Shown piece by piece: positions 21,791 to 32,780 of a stretch of 64,000 nt of DNA. The position numbers and the translations under genes were made by a program. Each line of letters begins with the position of its first letter. Position 1 is the first letter of the stretch. Below the pieces are notes generated by a model. That model saw only the letters and a program-made list of their open reading frames with translations, did no database searches and was not told where the DNA came from. Source of the stretch: Chelydra serpentina (Eukaryota > Chordata > Testudines > Chelydridae); NCBI GenBank assembly GCA_037349315.1, contig JBAIAC010000048.1, positions 34,164,501 to 34,228,500 of the forward strand. Direction: 5' to 3'.

Positions 21791-23399
21791 TCCTTCCTTC
21801 ACATGAGGGGGCAGGAATTTAGTTCTAGTGGATACCATCCACTACTTCCTAGAATTCAAATAGGCATGACCCTTCATCACTCTCTAGTATAAACATATAT
21901 TTTAGAATAGCCATTCCTTGTTTCTCTGAGTACACTTCTTTGGGTGTTAGGCCTCATACATTTACTTTTCCTGGGGTGGAATTCAACTGGGTTGAGTGGA
22001 TTCTACTGGGTTTGGATACCTGTGTTTCTTTCCTTCGGGACTTTGTGATCAGTAGTAAATATTGTAGCCAGACAGTCTTCTTAAACCAAAGTATTGTTTA
22101 TTTTACTGGTAGGAATGAAGTATTCAGAGAACTATTTTAAAACAACAAATATTCTACATGCAGGTCTATCTTACCACAAGCCCTACGATCCTGTGGTTTA
22201 GGCAGGCCTATTTTCTTCATACCCTCTCAACAGATATCTGTGTCAGTCTGGGTTCCCTGAACAGCTTGTTCCCAACTACTCCCTCTCTCTTCAGAGGGAG
22301 TCCCTTTTTAAACTGCTGTATTCCTTTTGATCTCTGGTTCCCAGGCCTTTTTTGGTCCTGGCATTGGCGCATTGCCTTCTAACAACCCTCAACTGTCTGC
22401 TGACAGGTGGCTTATATTAGACTATTATTTCTCTTCCAGCTTCGTTTTTCCCCTTACAGATGCTATTAAACTAAGCCAACATATTCAGATAGTAAACTTC
22501 CCAATAACCAGGTCAATATATAGTATTTATAAACTATTACTGAGCAGCTCTGCATCTGTCATGGTTTGGCTATTATTTGTATTTTAGTTTATAAAAACTG
22601 TAAGAAAAGTTGCAAATCTGACAAGTGACTAAAATATTTAAAGGCAATATATAAGGCTATATTTGCAGCCATGTTAAGGCCTGTCATCCCAGATAATCAG
22701 GTAACTAAAACTGCAGTTATGTAGATTTGCACATGCAGATTTACAAATTTTAGGTGCAAAAACTACACTCTCAAAAAGAAAGGTGGCCGGCCACCTTTGT
22801 GAAAAAACTGCCAATATTTTGAGAGGCTTTAACAGAATAAACATGATGCTGTCAGAAAACTGGCAGGCTAAATAGAAATACTTCTTAGAGTATAACAGGG
22901 ATAATATTTCACACTGTAAAAGGTAATACAGTGAATATTATGATATGGTGCATTACCATTTTAACTAAAGACTTTGGACATTTTAAGTTGTCAAATCATA
23001 GGCAAATATTCAGTTTGTAACTTGAATTAATCCGTATTTAAAGTAGGGAGCTGAGTAAGTGGCAAACCAAACAACACAATATTTTTTCTGAATATCATTC
23101 AACTTTAACTTTATTTGCAATGTGGAAAAATATAACAAATGAAGCAAAAGTGGGTTGGGTCTTCTGTTTCTGCTTTTTTTTTACAGTTGCCACCCTTCAT
23201 CGGGCTCTCTCTTGCCTATCTGACTTGGGCTCTCATCCAAAGCCCATTGAACTCAATGGGAGACTTTTAGTTGACTTCTGTGGGTTTTGGATCAGGCCTC
23301 AGCCCCAACCCATGGGCCAAGCTATGCACACTGTCCTCCATTTGTAAATAATACATGACATAAAACTCCTTCCATGTTCAAAGTCAGTTCTCAGCAAGG
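21791..23399. other. Intergenic with a perfect 20-bp palindrome at 22779-22798
   Basis: No protein family recognised. AAAGGTGGCCGGCCACCTTT at 22779-22798 is a perfect palindrome in otherwise AT-rich sequence. At about 23220-23315 a hairpin-type repeat (CCAAAGCCCATTGAACTCAATGGG ... GGGTTTTGGATCAGGCC, split here by omission) belongs to the CAATGGGAG class of short reptile repeats. Confidence 0.5.
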
Positions 23400-24010
23400 A
23401 ATCTTGGAACATTCCTACACTTGCACTAAGCTCTCACATAGCATAATATCCACAAGTGGCACTTTATACCATCTCCATTTGGCAAGGAGACTGTCCCATC
23501 TTGGTGCGCTCAATTATTCATATTGTCACCATCTCTCTTTTAGACTACAGCACTACAATATACCTGGGCACAAAGTCATCAGCCCTTAGGAAACTCCAAT
23601 AAAGAATGTTACAGCATCTCTCCTCTGCAGCACAGGATACTATGAACGCATCAGACATATCCTCTGCTCTCTACATGGTCTTCCCATAGAATATTGAGTC
23701 AAGTCCAAGGTTTCCATTCTTATTTTCAAGGCACTCAATAGTCTAGTCCCAAGATACCTTAAAGGTCATCTGAAGCTCCAAGATGAGGGCCATGGTCGAC
23801 AACTTTGCTCCTCTGGCACAGTGGAGCTCTTCATGGCAAGGGTAAAGCTCATTTGTGCGGGACATGGAGCTTTCTTTGGGGCCAGCCCAAGGCTATGAAA
23901 CGAATTCCCACAGCAATTAAGGATCATCACAAACCTCCCACCCTTTGCTTCAAAGTGCAAGATGCAGCTTTTTCACCATGCCTTCAGTAAAAATCACACA
24001 GCAGACATAA
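23400..24010 (+). mobile_element. L2-type LINE fragment (ORF2 C-terminus), decayed
   Basis: Plus-strand frames give the L2 signature in order: a poorly preserved region, then YYERIRHILCSLHGLPIEY at about 23640-23695 (family form: SLHWLPIEYR), ILIFKALNSLVPRYLK at 23717-23764 (family form: LLTYKALNGLAPRYL), and near 23895-23990 WNEFPQQLRIITNLPPFA followed by KMQLFHHAF (family form: LWNSLP...L..F+..LKT.LF). Stops and frame changes separate them. This is the end of an L2-clade reverse transcriptase ORF; the 3' tail is not clear. Confidence 0.75.
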
Positions 24011-27000
24011 AACAGATAAATAAATAAACTCAGAATTTTTCCACTGGGGAGAAAGAATTGCATGTGCCAAATGTTAGTCATGTTTCTTAATGCACTCCTG
24101 GAAGGCACATGTGTACTGTGGTGAAGAGAGTGGTGTAAGAACCTGAATAAAACAGAATAGAATTATACAAGTTTCAACTGGTGTGGAAAATTATAACTTA
24201 ACTACCATGATTGGTAGAAATTTTCTAGGGTACTATTTAAATAATGAAAAATAATATTTTTCCTGGCTGTGCCCCTTCTCCTCTGTAGTGTTTCCCAGGT
24301 TATAGCACTAATAGGAGCAGGCTGTGAACAGGGCTGAAGAGATATACTCAATGGCATGCTTTGACATTTTTGGTCCCTAATCAAGCTGATGAGTGACAGT
24401 GTTCTAATGTCAGTTCCCGAACACTGTGATAATCAACATGCTGACATCTGTGGGACTAGTGTGACGAGGTTTTAAAGAAAGTTAAAAGGACACTTGCAAA
24501 GGTGATGTGTTCAGAATGTTAACTACTAGATATGGATATAATACCTGAACTGGGTGTGCTGGAAAGTTATGTTTTGCAAGCCACCTAATATAAGTACAAA
24601 TTAGACGATACTGTAGGAAGAAGCATATGTTGTTCTGCCCGTGCATACTTCCTAGGTGCACTGGATATTGGGGAGATATTCAAAGGCATGAAAGGCAGTT
24701 AGCCATCTATTCCTACTGCAAATTAATGAAAGTCGGTCACCTGACTTCCGTTTGTGCCTTTGAAAACTGGAGGCTTTAGCTATATTTCAGCATTTTTACA
24801 AAAGTACCTTAAACAAAACAGGGAAAGTTAATGGAAGTGGTAGGCAATGGGTGGAAAAGAATTGAGGGATTGAGGTTCAGTTAAGGCCGGTGAGTCAGGC
24901 TTCCCTTGAGTAAAAAGGTTTAGCCTTTAAGGTTGATAAATAACACATTTGAAAAGCTTTAACTTGCAGGTGTTAAACTTACTTTATCTGGGTGCCTTAA
25001 CTTTTAACTGGAGCTCAATAGAGCCAATTTTTTCAACTGCAGGCCATTAAAGAGAATAAGAGGTTGTAATTTTTCTGTCTGGACTATCTCATGATCTTTT
25101 CAGCACATAAAGGTCAGCTAGAGTAGGTATCGATAATCACACTCTTTATAGTACCCTTAAAGTTCATCGTTTTAGTGAACCACTTCACAGGTTACTAAAT
25201 CAAATCAAATTATTACTCGGCAAGAGTGAATTGGTCCCTTTCCAGTATAATTTAGATGTTCTCTGTGAGCCTTCTCTATTCTAAGGCTTTTAGATATTTG
25301 GCATAAGATCTGTGTAATTATTGAGGCTATTCTGTACCTCAAACCCCTAGGGTGCCAGTAGTGTGCTCAGCACACTATATCTCAGAGGCAAAGACTAGGT
25401 GCTTCAGAAGGTAGGCCTTGTAGGCACTAGGCCTAGTAGGTCTAGAGAGGCCAATCATCCATTTTTGGAATGGACAGTCCTCTTTTGGGGTGATTTCTTC
25501 CCCATCCGGTACTGGGACAAAAACAGATGTGGTTTTGTCCGATATCGGATAGGAGATGCCATTTTTAAGAACATGCCATACTGTGCCTGCAAGGTCACAC
25601 CGCTAAGGGCAGGGCAACGAGCTCTTTAAGATTGCCCCAACCCCTGTGGTGTGACCTCATGCATACCATGCATGCGAAGCCATGTGGTGGGGATAGGGTC
25701 CTCCCCGGCAGGGGCAGGCCCACACCATTCCCACAAGTATCGGAATATTCTGTATTCCGGGAATGTGTGAGTGGCCACCCAAGGTAGTTCCAGTTCCATC
25801 ATGTAAGAGATTACAAGTAGTCTGGTAATCTGGGTTCTATCACACAACTGGTTTGGAGCGGAGATATAAACAGAAAAGGGAAAGCTGCTACAGTAGCAGC
25901 CACCTCAAAGGAAGGCAGTCTCCTCTCCTAGTTTGCTGAAGGCTGGAAAGACCTTTTGGTGGTTGTTGCCAAGTGTTCTCAGCTGCTTTGCTCTCTTGCC
26001 CAGGCTTTGTTTTACCTTCCTTGGCTGGTATATCTACAGTACAGGCAAATCTAAGAGTTCCGTTGCTCTTTCTTTTGAACATTAAAATATCATATTGTCT
26101 AAATATGTACAGAATTGACAGCAACGAGGCCTTCTTTTATTTCTCTATCTCTGGATGGGAAATTTCTAGACCTTCAAATGCTAAATCCATATTTTTCGTT
26201 GTTAGCACATGCAGTTTAAGAGTAGGCAAGTGACACTTTTCAGACAATAGCCATGTGAATGGGAGAACATATGAGCAGAATGTATTATTTCCGCTTAAGA
26301 GGCAGACTGAGCCTTATTGTTTTAAAATGGAGTTTATTTATTGTGCAGCTGGAAGCAAGCAATGTAACCCTGAAGTCTTTGAATTATGTCAGTCTAGACT
26401 CTAGACCTATAATCCATTTGTTCTCATGGCACATACAGAGGGGGAAAAGATTAGTCTGTTTGTGTAAACTGTGTTCTACTTTCAGTAAATATTTAGTATT
26501 ATGTTTTGTTTGAAGAAAGTTTAGTAAGCGCAATGCCAGCTTTTTGAAAGCATGTGATTGATTATTTATACATTTGTATGCTTTTCCAGATAATAGGGAA
26601 CTAAAAATTATCACAATTTTTTTTCACAATGTATTGTCACACACTTTGCCTTCCCCTTCCTACCTCCCCCGGTAGACATTTTAGTGCAGAAAATCTCACT
26701 TCCTTTGTGCTTTTAAAATCTCTTTTCCAAATATAAATTAACCATTGTATGTGTGTGAAATACATATACACCCACACACACACCACAGCATCTATACCTA
26801 TATATCTAAAATGCTGCTGATGTCTAACTTACAGTAAATTAGAAAAGAATAAAATAGTGATTTAAAAAAAAAAACATTGCATTTGGACTGAAATCTTGTA
26901 TGCTAACTATCACCCTAGTGTAAATTATTTTATGAAGTCTTCAAAAAGGGGAGTTATTTGGTGAGGGCTACATTGATCTGTGTTATTTTGTCAATGTAGT

Positions 27001-27599
27001 GAAAAAATCTTTTTGAAAATACCAACACAATAAGCCATCCTGACAGCATGTACATATAAAGCAATAAAGAATACGAGGAAAATTGCACAAAGAGCCAGTC
27101 TTGCCTAATAAGACTTTGTGTATCTTGCTAAAACTGAATGCAGTACACACCAAGACAGAACTAGTTCTATAATTAATGCAACCTTTCCCTTATATATGTG
27201 CAGTTCTCAGGATCTGAGAATGTTCTGTCAACAGTGCTGTTGATGATTTACTCATAATTAGATACCCGTTAGTCATCTGAAACAAAAATACTGGAGTATG
27301 AGTGTCAGCAGACAGATGCAATGGCAAACAACTTTAATGTTAGGGTAGCAACAATTTTCTTGTACTGGTTCTTCATCAGGCCTTTTCATGAACAAACTGC
27401 TTCATATCCATATAGAACTGCAGTTATTATGGCTGGGCTTGTTGCATTGCATTGAATGATAACTCCCACTGGCTTCAATGTGAAAAGGGCTGTGCAGGTG
27501 GAGTGAAATTCACCCCTGGTCTAGGGTCCAGGGCAAGGCCTATGCACCACTTATGTCCTATTGTGAGTCTGCTATAATCTGCACTAGGTGAAGCTTCTG
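24011..27599. other. Intergenic; hairpin repeat near 24.7 kb, CA-rich run near 26.77 kb
   Basis: No gene recognised. About 24675-24780 is an imperfect hairpin (ATATTCAAAGGCATGAAAGG ... TTTGTGCCTTTGAAAACTGG), the same type as 54210-54280. A CA-rich run lies at 26768-26785. ORFs such as 25973-26233 and 26259-26513 have no domain. Confidence 0.5.
25435..25785. repeat. Probable DNA-transposon-like dispersed repeat
   Basis: Contains GTGGTTTTGTCCGATATCGG and GCCATTTTTAAGAACATGCC followed by a GC-rich part ending GTGAGTGGCCACCC, a style shared by common turtle interspersed repeats. No terminal inverted repeat or target duplication could be fixed, so this is a weak call. Confidence 0.35.
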
Positions 27600-27870
27600 C
27601 AAGGCTTCCAGCCTGATTGCTCCTGATATTTCTTGTGGTCAAAAGAGGTTTGTTTCCAGCTGTGCTTGGCTTGATTGGAACTATTATGCAGATACTTATT
27701 GCCACAGTTATTCACGCATTTGTCCACTCAAGATTGGATTTCCTTAATGTGCTCTACATGAGCATGCCCATGAAACCATTCAATTATCAGGAAATCTGAC
27801 CATTCTAGACAATGCTAGAACTGCTGCTTTTCAGAGTATTGTGCTCTTTAGATTTCTGGTCTACAACAGG
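27600..27870 (+). mobile_element. L2-type LINE fragment (RT region)
   Basis: The plus frame at about 27617-27780 contains MQILIATVIHAFVHSRLDFLNVLYMSMPMK, the L2-clade RT motif (family form: LIHAFISSRLDYCNALYYGLP). It lies upstream in ORF order of the piece recognised at 23400-24010, so it is a different insertion. Decays into stops after 27800. Confidence 0.65.
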
Positions 27871-28060
27871 GTAGCTTGTCCCTTTAATGGCTAGAGACCT
27901 GAGGCCAGCCAACCCTAGTTACTTAATAGGCACACCTGAGCCGGAATGAGATGATTCCCCTATGCAGGAAGCTGGGGCAGAGGGATGTTATGATCAGGGA
28001 GAGGTTCAGGCTCAATAAGAAAAAAGTAGAGGAAGCTGTAGTATAAAAATAAATAAATAA

Positions 28061-28260
28061 ATGGAGATATGCCAATCTCCTAGAACTGGAACAACCTTGA
28101 AAGGTCATCGAGTCCAGTCCCCTGCCTTCACTAGCAGGACCAAGTACCGTCCCCTGACAGATTTTTTGCCCCAGATCCCTAAATGGCCCCCTCAAGGATT
28201 GAACTCACAACCCTGGGTTTAGCAGGCCAGTGCTCAAACCACTGAGCTATCCCTCCCCCC
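28061..28260 (-). mobile_element. Turtle-type tRNA-derived SINE, copy 2
   Basis: Minus-strand match to the SINE at 5172: on the plus strand it reads CATTTAGGGA complement, GGATTGAACTCACAACCCTG (B-box complement) and CACTGAGCTATCCCTCCCCC (A-box complement). Its A-rich (AAAT)n tail lies at 28045-28061, as expected for a retroposed copy on the minus strand. Confidence 0.88.
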
Positions 28261-28815
28261 ATATAGATAGTGGAAGAACTCTTGCAGGAGATCCTTGACT
28301 GAGGAGTGGGTCTGGACCTAGAAGCTAGAGCCAGAGGGCTGAAGAAGGCTGATTGGCAGGGAGAGCACATTCCATGAGAGTAAGAAAAGACTCCAGACAG
28401 GTAGGGCTGAGAGTGCCCTGGCTCAGATAGCAGATTCAGGGGTGGGGAGAAGACCCAGGGCTGAGTTTTGTTTGATTTTATATTGATAAAATTAAACCCT
28501 GGGGAAAAGGGTAATATTAAACAAAAAAGCATGTCTGGAGTTATTCAAGAAGTTCCTTCAAGGGGGAAACTGAGGCAGGTTGCTGCAGAACCACCTCTGG
28601 CTGTGGGGGGGAGACAGGGGGTGGGAGGCAGCCACCCATTGACATGGTCCAAAACAAATCCTGGTTTACTACCTCCCTTCCCAAATTCCTCTAGAAAAAT
28701 ATACCCTAACTCTGCCACTGCTGAAGCGCAGTTTGGCCCTGAGCAGTGTCTCTCAAGTACCAATCTTCATCACAGTGCTGTACAGAGTAATGGGAGCTCT
28801 TGTACACAAAAAACA

Positions 28816-29100
28816 GTTACCTACCTTTTCCTAACTGTTGCTCTTCAAGATGTGTTGCACATGTCTATTCCACTGTAGGTGTGTGCGTGCCTTGCGCACA
28901 GTTATTGGAGAACTTTTTCCCTCATAGGCACCCATCAGGGTGGTTTGAGTACCCTCAGTTGCTGCACGCCACTGTGTGACAGTATAAGAGGGTCCCTGAA
29001 TCCCCACCTAGACTCTGATAGAGAGGGAAAGGAGGGTAGGTCGTGGAATGGACATGTGCAACACATCTCAAAGAACAGCAGTTACAGAAAGGTAGGTAAC
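28816..29100. repeat. DIRS-like terminal region with 58-bp inverted arms
   Basis: 28816-28873 and 29043-29100 are inverted copies of each other (50 of 58 positions agree by eye), arms beginning GTTACCTACC and ending GGTAGGTAAC, with a 169-bp spacer. A third related block lies at about 30590-30670 in the opposite orientation (CTACAGTGGAATGGACGTGT), and a fourth at 29112-29150 (TTCAAGTGACTGCACATG). Terminal plus internal inverted repeats of this kind fit DIRS-family elements. Confidence 0.65.
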
Positions 29101-29194
29101 CCTTTTTTTTCTTCAAGTGACTGCACATGTTCATTCCACTGTAGGCGATTCATGAACAGATTAATGTGGAGGTGGGCCCAGAACAGTGATTGAA

Positions 29195-29870
29195 GAACAC
29201 TCCATTAAAAGCTGGCATAATTCCTGGACTGACTAGAAATTTCATCAAAAGTGTGAACTGATGACCAGGTTCTTGCTTTACAAATGTCTTGAATAGGAAC
29301 TTGCTCTAGGAAAGCTGCTGTCACCACTTGCTCTCTAGATGAATGAGTTAATACTCTTGGGGGTGGTGTAACATTAGCTAAGCGATAGCACAACCAAATG
29401 GAAGAGGAAATCCTTTGAGTGGAAACCAGTATGCCCTTTACCCTGTACACAACTGCAACAAGTAACAGTGTGGGGGATCAAAATGGTCTGATGAGGTCAA
29501 TGTAGAAGGCCAATGCTCTCCTCATATCCATCAAATGAAGCTTTTGCGCTTCTGTGTGCGAGTGAGGCTTTGGGAAGAACACTTGCGAATAAATTGTCAG
29601 GTTTATATGGAAATTGGAGACCACCTTTGTCAAGAATTTTGGCTGTGGATATAGGTAAATTTTATCCTTATGGAAAACCATGTAAGGAGATGCTGAGACC
29701 AAGGCTCTCATTCGTCCACTCTCCTTGCTGAGGTTACTGCAGCCAGAAACACCACTTTCTTAGAGCGGTGGGGTAGGGAGCAGCTGTGACAGGTTCAAAG
29801 GGAGGCCCCATTCACATGTTAGCCCAAGGTTGAGATCCCATGGGGGAACTGGCTGTTGAACTGGAGGGTA
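29195..29870 (-). pseudogene. DIRS-like tyrosine recombinase relic
   Basis: Minus-strand frames spell a tyrosine recombinase of the DIRS retrotransposon type in order: PVPPWDLNLGL at about 29846-29814, SPYMVFHKDKIYLYPQPKFLTKVVSNFH (29690-29600 region, split by omission across motifs VFHKDK and PKFLTKV), LMDMRRALAFYIDLIRPF (29530-29478), then, in a second frame, PPPRVLTHSSREQVVTAAFL and EQVPIQDICKARTWSSVHTF (29370-29225). The HSSR and TWSSVHTF boxes correspond to the HxxR and C-terminal boxes of the recombinase; the final catalytic Tyr is not preserved in frame (TFDEI). In-frame stops and a frame change make it dead. The DIRS recombinase normally integrates a circular DNA copy without target duplication (established knowledge). 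Confidence 0.72.
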
Positions 29871-29899
29871 TGATCAGTGCAACCCCATGGGTGGCAGGT

Positions 29900-30560
29900 G
29901 AACCCTGGGTTTGGGGTGGTTAGCACAGCCCCTGGCCCCGGCCCCTGCCCAGCCCAGGGCAGATGGAGGTGGAGGGTCTGCGACTCCGCGCCGGCTCACC
30001 ACAGCTGCCCACACGCCTCTCCCCAACCCGGCTCTGGCTGGGACAGTGGGGCACTTTGGAGCCACAGCCCGGCCATGGTAAGAGCCGCACGGGCAGCAGC
30101 AGACCCTCCACCTGTCCTGGGCGGGGGGGGGGGGGCGTAGTGGGTGAGGACACAGGCCGGGGGCTGCTCTCAGCAGGCCCCCCCACACCGCAGGCAGGCA
30201 GAGGGTCCACGCGGCTCCAACAACTGGCCTGGAGACATGCTGGGGATATCATGGAGCTGTGAGAATGGGCATGTACCTGGCGCGATTCACCCCCATCCCC
30301 ATCGCCTGTCTATTTTGCAACATGAGGGAGACCCTGGTGCACCCCTATCTGGAATGCGCCAGGTTGCAGCCCCTATTCCAGCTCCCCCAGAACCTCCTGT
30401 TGAGGTTCTGGCTGCACTTTCCCCCACACCTTTTCATATATGCACACCCTATCCGTGGCCCCATGAAGTTGCGAGACCTCCTTGTCAACCTCCTACGACC
30501 CTGTTATTCCTTAGTTGTCCCTCGTCATCAGTCCAGTGGCTCCTCCCACATGGCACTCGA
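29900..30560 (+). mobile_element. LINE 3' half, Tx1/L1-like, copy 3, inside the DIRS-like remnant
   Basis: The frame 30259-30480 gives MGMYLARFTPIPIACLFCNM, then RETLVHPYLECARLQPLFQL and LRFWLHFPPHLFIYAHPIRG, the best preserved of the three copies. The zinc-finger-like CxxC...H...C spacing is intact here (LFCN...HPYLEC). The GC-rich stretch 29900-30190 to its left may be LINE sequence or a separate GC-rich repeat. It lies between the recombinase relic and the far inverted repeat at 30590, so it appears to have inserted into the DIRS-like element. Confidence 0.6.
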
Positions 30561-30584
30561 GCCACTCCAACAGGTATTCCTGAG

Positions 30585-30680
30585 GGAAACAGTTCTTTGA
30601 CGATGGTTCACAAGGCATGCATACGCTACAGTGGAATGGACGTGTGTAATTACTTGACAAAGAAAACTATGCTCCACTGC
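30585..30680 (-). repeat. Far inverted repeat of the DIRS-like element
   Basis: Read on the minus strand, ACGTCCATTCCACTGTAG, ATGCATGCCTTG and AAGAACTGTTTCCCTC follow each other as do TGTCTATTCCACTGTAGG, GTGCGTGCCTTG and GAGAACTTTTTCCCTC at 28863-28925 on the plus strand. This defines the outer inverted repeats of one element about 1.9 kb long with the LINE insertion included. Confidence 0.62.
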
Positions 30681-30689
30681 TTCCCCTGG

Positions 30690-31729
30690 CCTCACTGCTC
30701 GTACACTGCTGATCCTGCTCTTTCTTTGTTTCCTCTGCCTCAGCTAGGCTACCTCAACAGTTCTGAGACAGCTAGCTGAGTCTGGGGAAACAAATCTTCT
30801 TCCCACCAGGCTGCTTTAGGTTGACCTCATCACGCATCACCTCTGTTTTCTCTACAGCAGCATTCTTGATCACAGTGGAACTTCTGAGGCTGAAGATGAC
30901 TGTCCTCCTATGCACAGTAAACAATCTCCCAAGCTGAAGATCCATCCTCTAGTGACAGGCTCTTCCTCAAGGTATATTTGTTGAAGGCACCTTTCTTTCA
31001 CAGTTGGGTTCCTATGCTTTTTCTTCCAGAGCATTGATAAAAGCCTTGTCGTTTTTCTTCTCTTCCCATTATCTCCAACCCCCACCTTGAGACGTTTGTA
31101 GCTTACTTGATGTCTGGCTACCCTAATTAAAAGATCTAGAAATATTTTAAATGCAGTCATTCATTGTCCACCCCTTTCACCTTTTTAAAATGTAATTTTA
31201 AAGGAGTTAAAAACAAAACATTAGATCAGAATACTGGGGGCAGGGAAGCAAAAGAAAGGGAGTCTCCTGTTTATGACTGGACAGTTGGTATCTACATTAC
31301 TGAAAGAGTATTATAGCACTAGACAGATTTTTTTCCATCTGGCTTGTCGTCTCGTGTGTTCATGCAGCAGTAAAATGATCCAGCTACTGTACTCTGACTT
31401 CTGTGAAATATGAGAAGTAAGGAGGATGTTGTGCAATAGCCAATGCAGTTATTTGTGACCTTTCCCCTACTAAACTTATTTCAAGCAATGGAAAGTCTTT
31501 GTATGTAGCTCCATGCAACCTTTTGCCTACTAAACTTAATTTAGCTGAAACCATGGACTATCTCAGCAACCTGACGAAGTTCTTGCCATTGTACATCAGT
31601 ACTTTAACTTTATGGGGAGATAGAAAGAAGAGAGTAGAAAGATATGTCCCTCATTAATAATACTTTCTTCTTCTATTTTGCTTTCTAGCAGAGAATTTCT
31701 GAATGTTTTTGAAGCATTTTGACATTGAG
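30690..31729. other. Intergenic, no gene recognised
   Basis: No protein family found. The minus-strand ORF 31160-30870 has no domain that I recognise. Confidence 0.5.
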
Positions 31730-31734
31730 CCTCT

Positions 31735-31890
31735 TGTTGCCCTTCTGAGGTAGGTATTATGTCAATTTCACAAATAGAAACAGTGTCTCAGAGAGTAACT
31801 GACTTGCCTGTATTTGCACAAGAAGTCAGAGAGAGAGAGTCACAAATAGAACTCTCCTCTCCTGACTCCTAATCCTGTGTTTAGACACAA
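31735..31890 (+). repeat. MIR-like element, diverged
   Basis: Has the MIR core order GGTAGGTATTATGTCAATTT, ACAAATAGAAACAGTGTCTC, AGAGAGTAACTGACTTGCC and a CACAAATAGAACTCTCCTC / CTCCTAATCC end, matching the CORE-SINE pattern (attat..cccattttacaga.gaaactgag...agtgacttgcc) with many changes. Confidence 0.6.
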
Positions 31891-32173
31891 GGCCATTCCT
31901 TCCATTTAGATTCAGGACTTCCTGGTATCCTTGTAGAAAGGGACTATCCTTATTTATGACAAGAATTGATGCAGGAGAGCAGGAAGCGTTTTTACTGTGT
32001 TTTGGTAGAGAGCAAAGGGATTTTCAATGTTTTGTTAAAGAGCAAAACTGAAGCAAAGCTAAGAACACCATGAGGAAACCCAAGAAAATGCTAGGGTGAC
32101 TGAACAATTGCAAGCCTTATAGCTTCCTTTCACAACACCCACTTGGAGCAGGGATGCAGTAATGTTTCAGAAG

Positions 32174-32780
32174 TAGGGTGGCCAGGTGTATGGTTTTTGA
32201 CCGGAAAGTTCGGTCGAAAATGGGACCTGATGGGGGAGGGATAGCTCAGTGGTTTGAGCATTGGCCTGCTATACCCAGGGTTGTGAGTTCAATCCTTGAG
32301 GGGGCCATTTAGGGATCTGGGGCAAAAATTGGGGATTGGTCCTGCTTTGAGCAGGGGGTTGGACTAGATGACCTACTAAGGTCCCTTCCAACCCTGATAT
32401 TCTATGATTCTATGGTGTCTGGTCAGATCTACTGACCAGATACCCAACGTCTGATTACTGCAGGCAGGAGACGGGGAGGCACCTAGTCATCACCTGTGCC
32501 AGCCCCTACTCAGCCAGGGCCACCTCCTATCTTCACCGGGTGGCTTCAGCTCCCAGCCCTGGCTCTGCAGGCAAGTCCCTCCCAACCTACGCAGGGAGGG
32601 GAGGAGAGGGAAAAAGCAGCGAGCGACTGGGGGAAGGTGAAAAAGGAGTGAATGGGGCAGGGCTTCAGGGGGAAGAGATGGGGCAGGGGTGAGGCCTGGG
32701 GATAAGGGGGAAGGCAGGAGAGGTTCTGGCACTCCTGCGGGAGTGTCCAGTTTTAAAATATTACAAAGTTGGCAACCCTA
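32174..32780. mobile_element. hAT element with a perfect 8-bp duplication and a nested SINE
   Basis: Ends TAGGGTGGCCAG and GTTGGCAACCCTA, flanked on both sides by TTCAGAAG (32166-32173 and 32781-32788, identical). Interior left end has a short hairpin (GACCGGAAAGTTCGGTCG). A turtle-type SINE occupies 32231-32417. The right half is a CG/AG-rich segment ending GGAGTGTCCAGTTTTAAAA. Related at its ends to 7787-8640. Confidence 0.88.
32231..32417 (+). mobile_element. Turtle-type tRNA-derived SINE, copy 3, nested in a hAT
   Basis: Same A box and B box as copy 1, but with a different 3' half after GGCAAAAATTGGGGATTGG: TTGGACTAGATGACC, TCCCTTCCAACCCTG and TATTCTATGATTCTATG. That CR1-like tail differs from the tail of copies 1 and 2, so at least two SINE subfamilies are present. 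It must be younger than the hAT that holds it. Confidence 0.88.
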
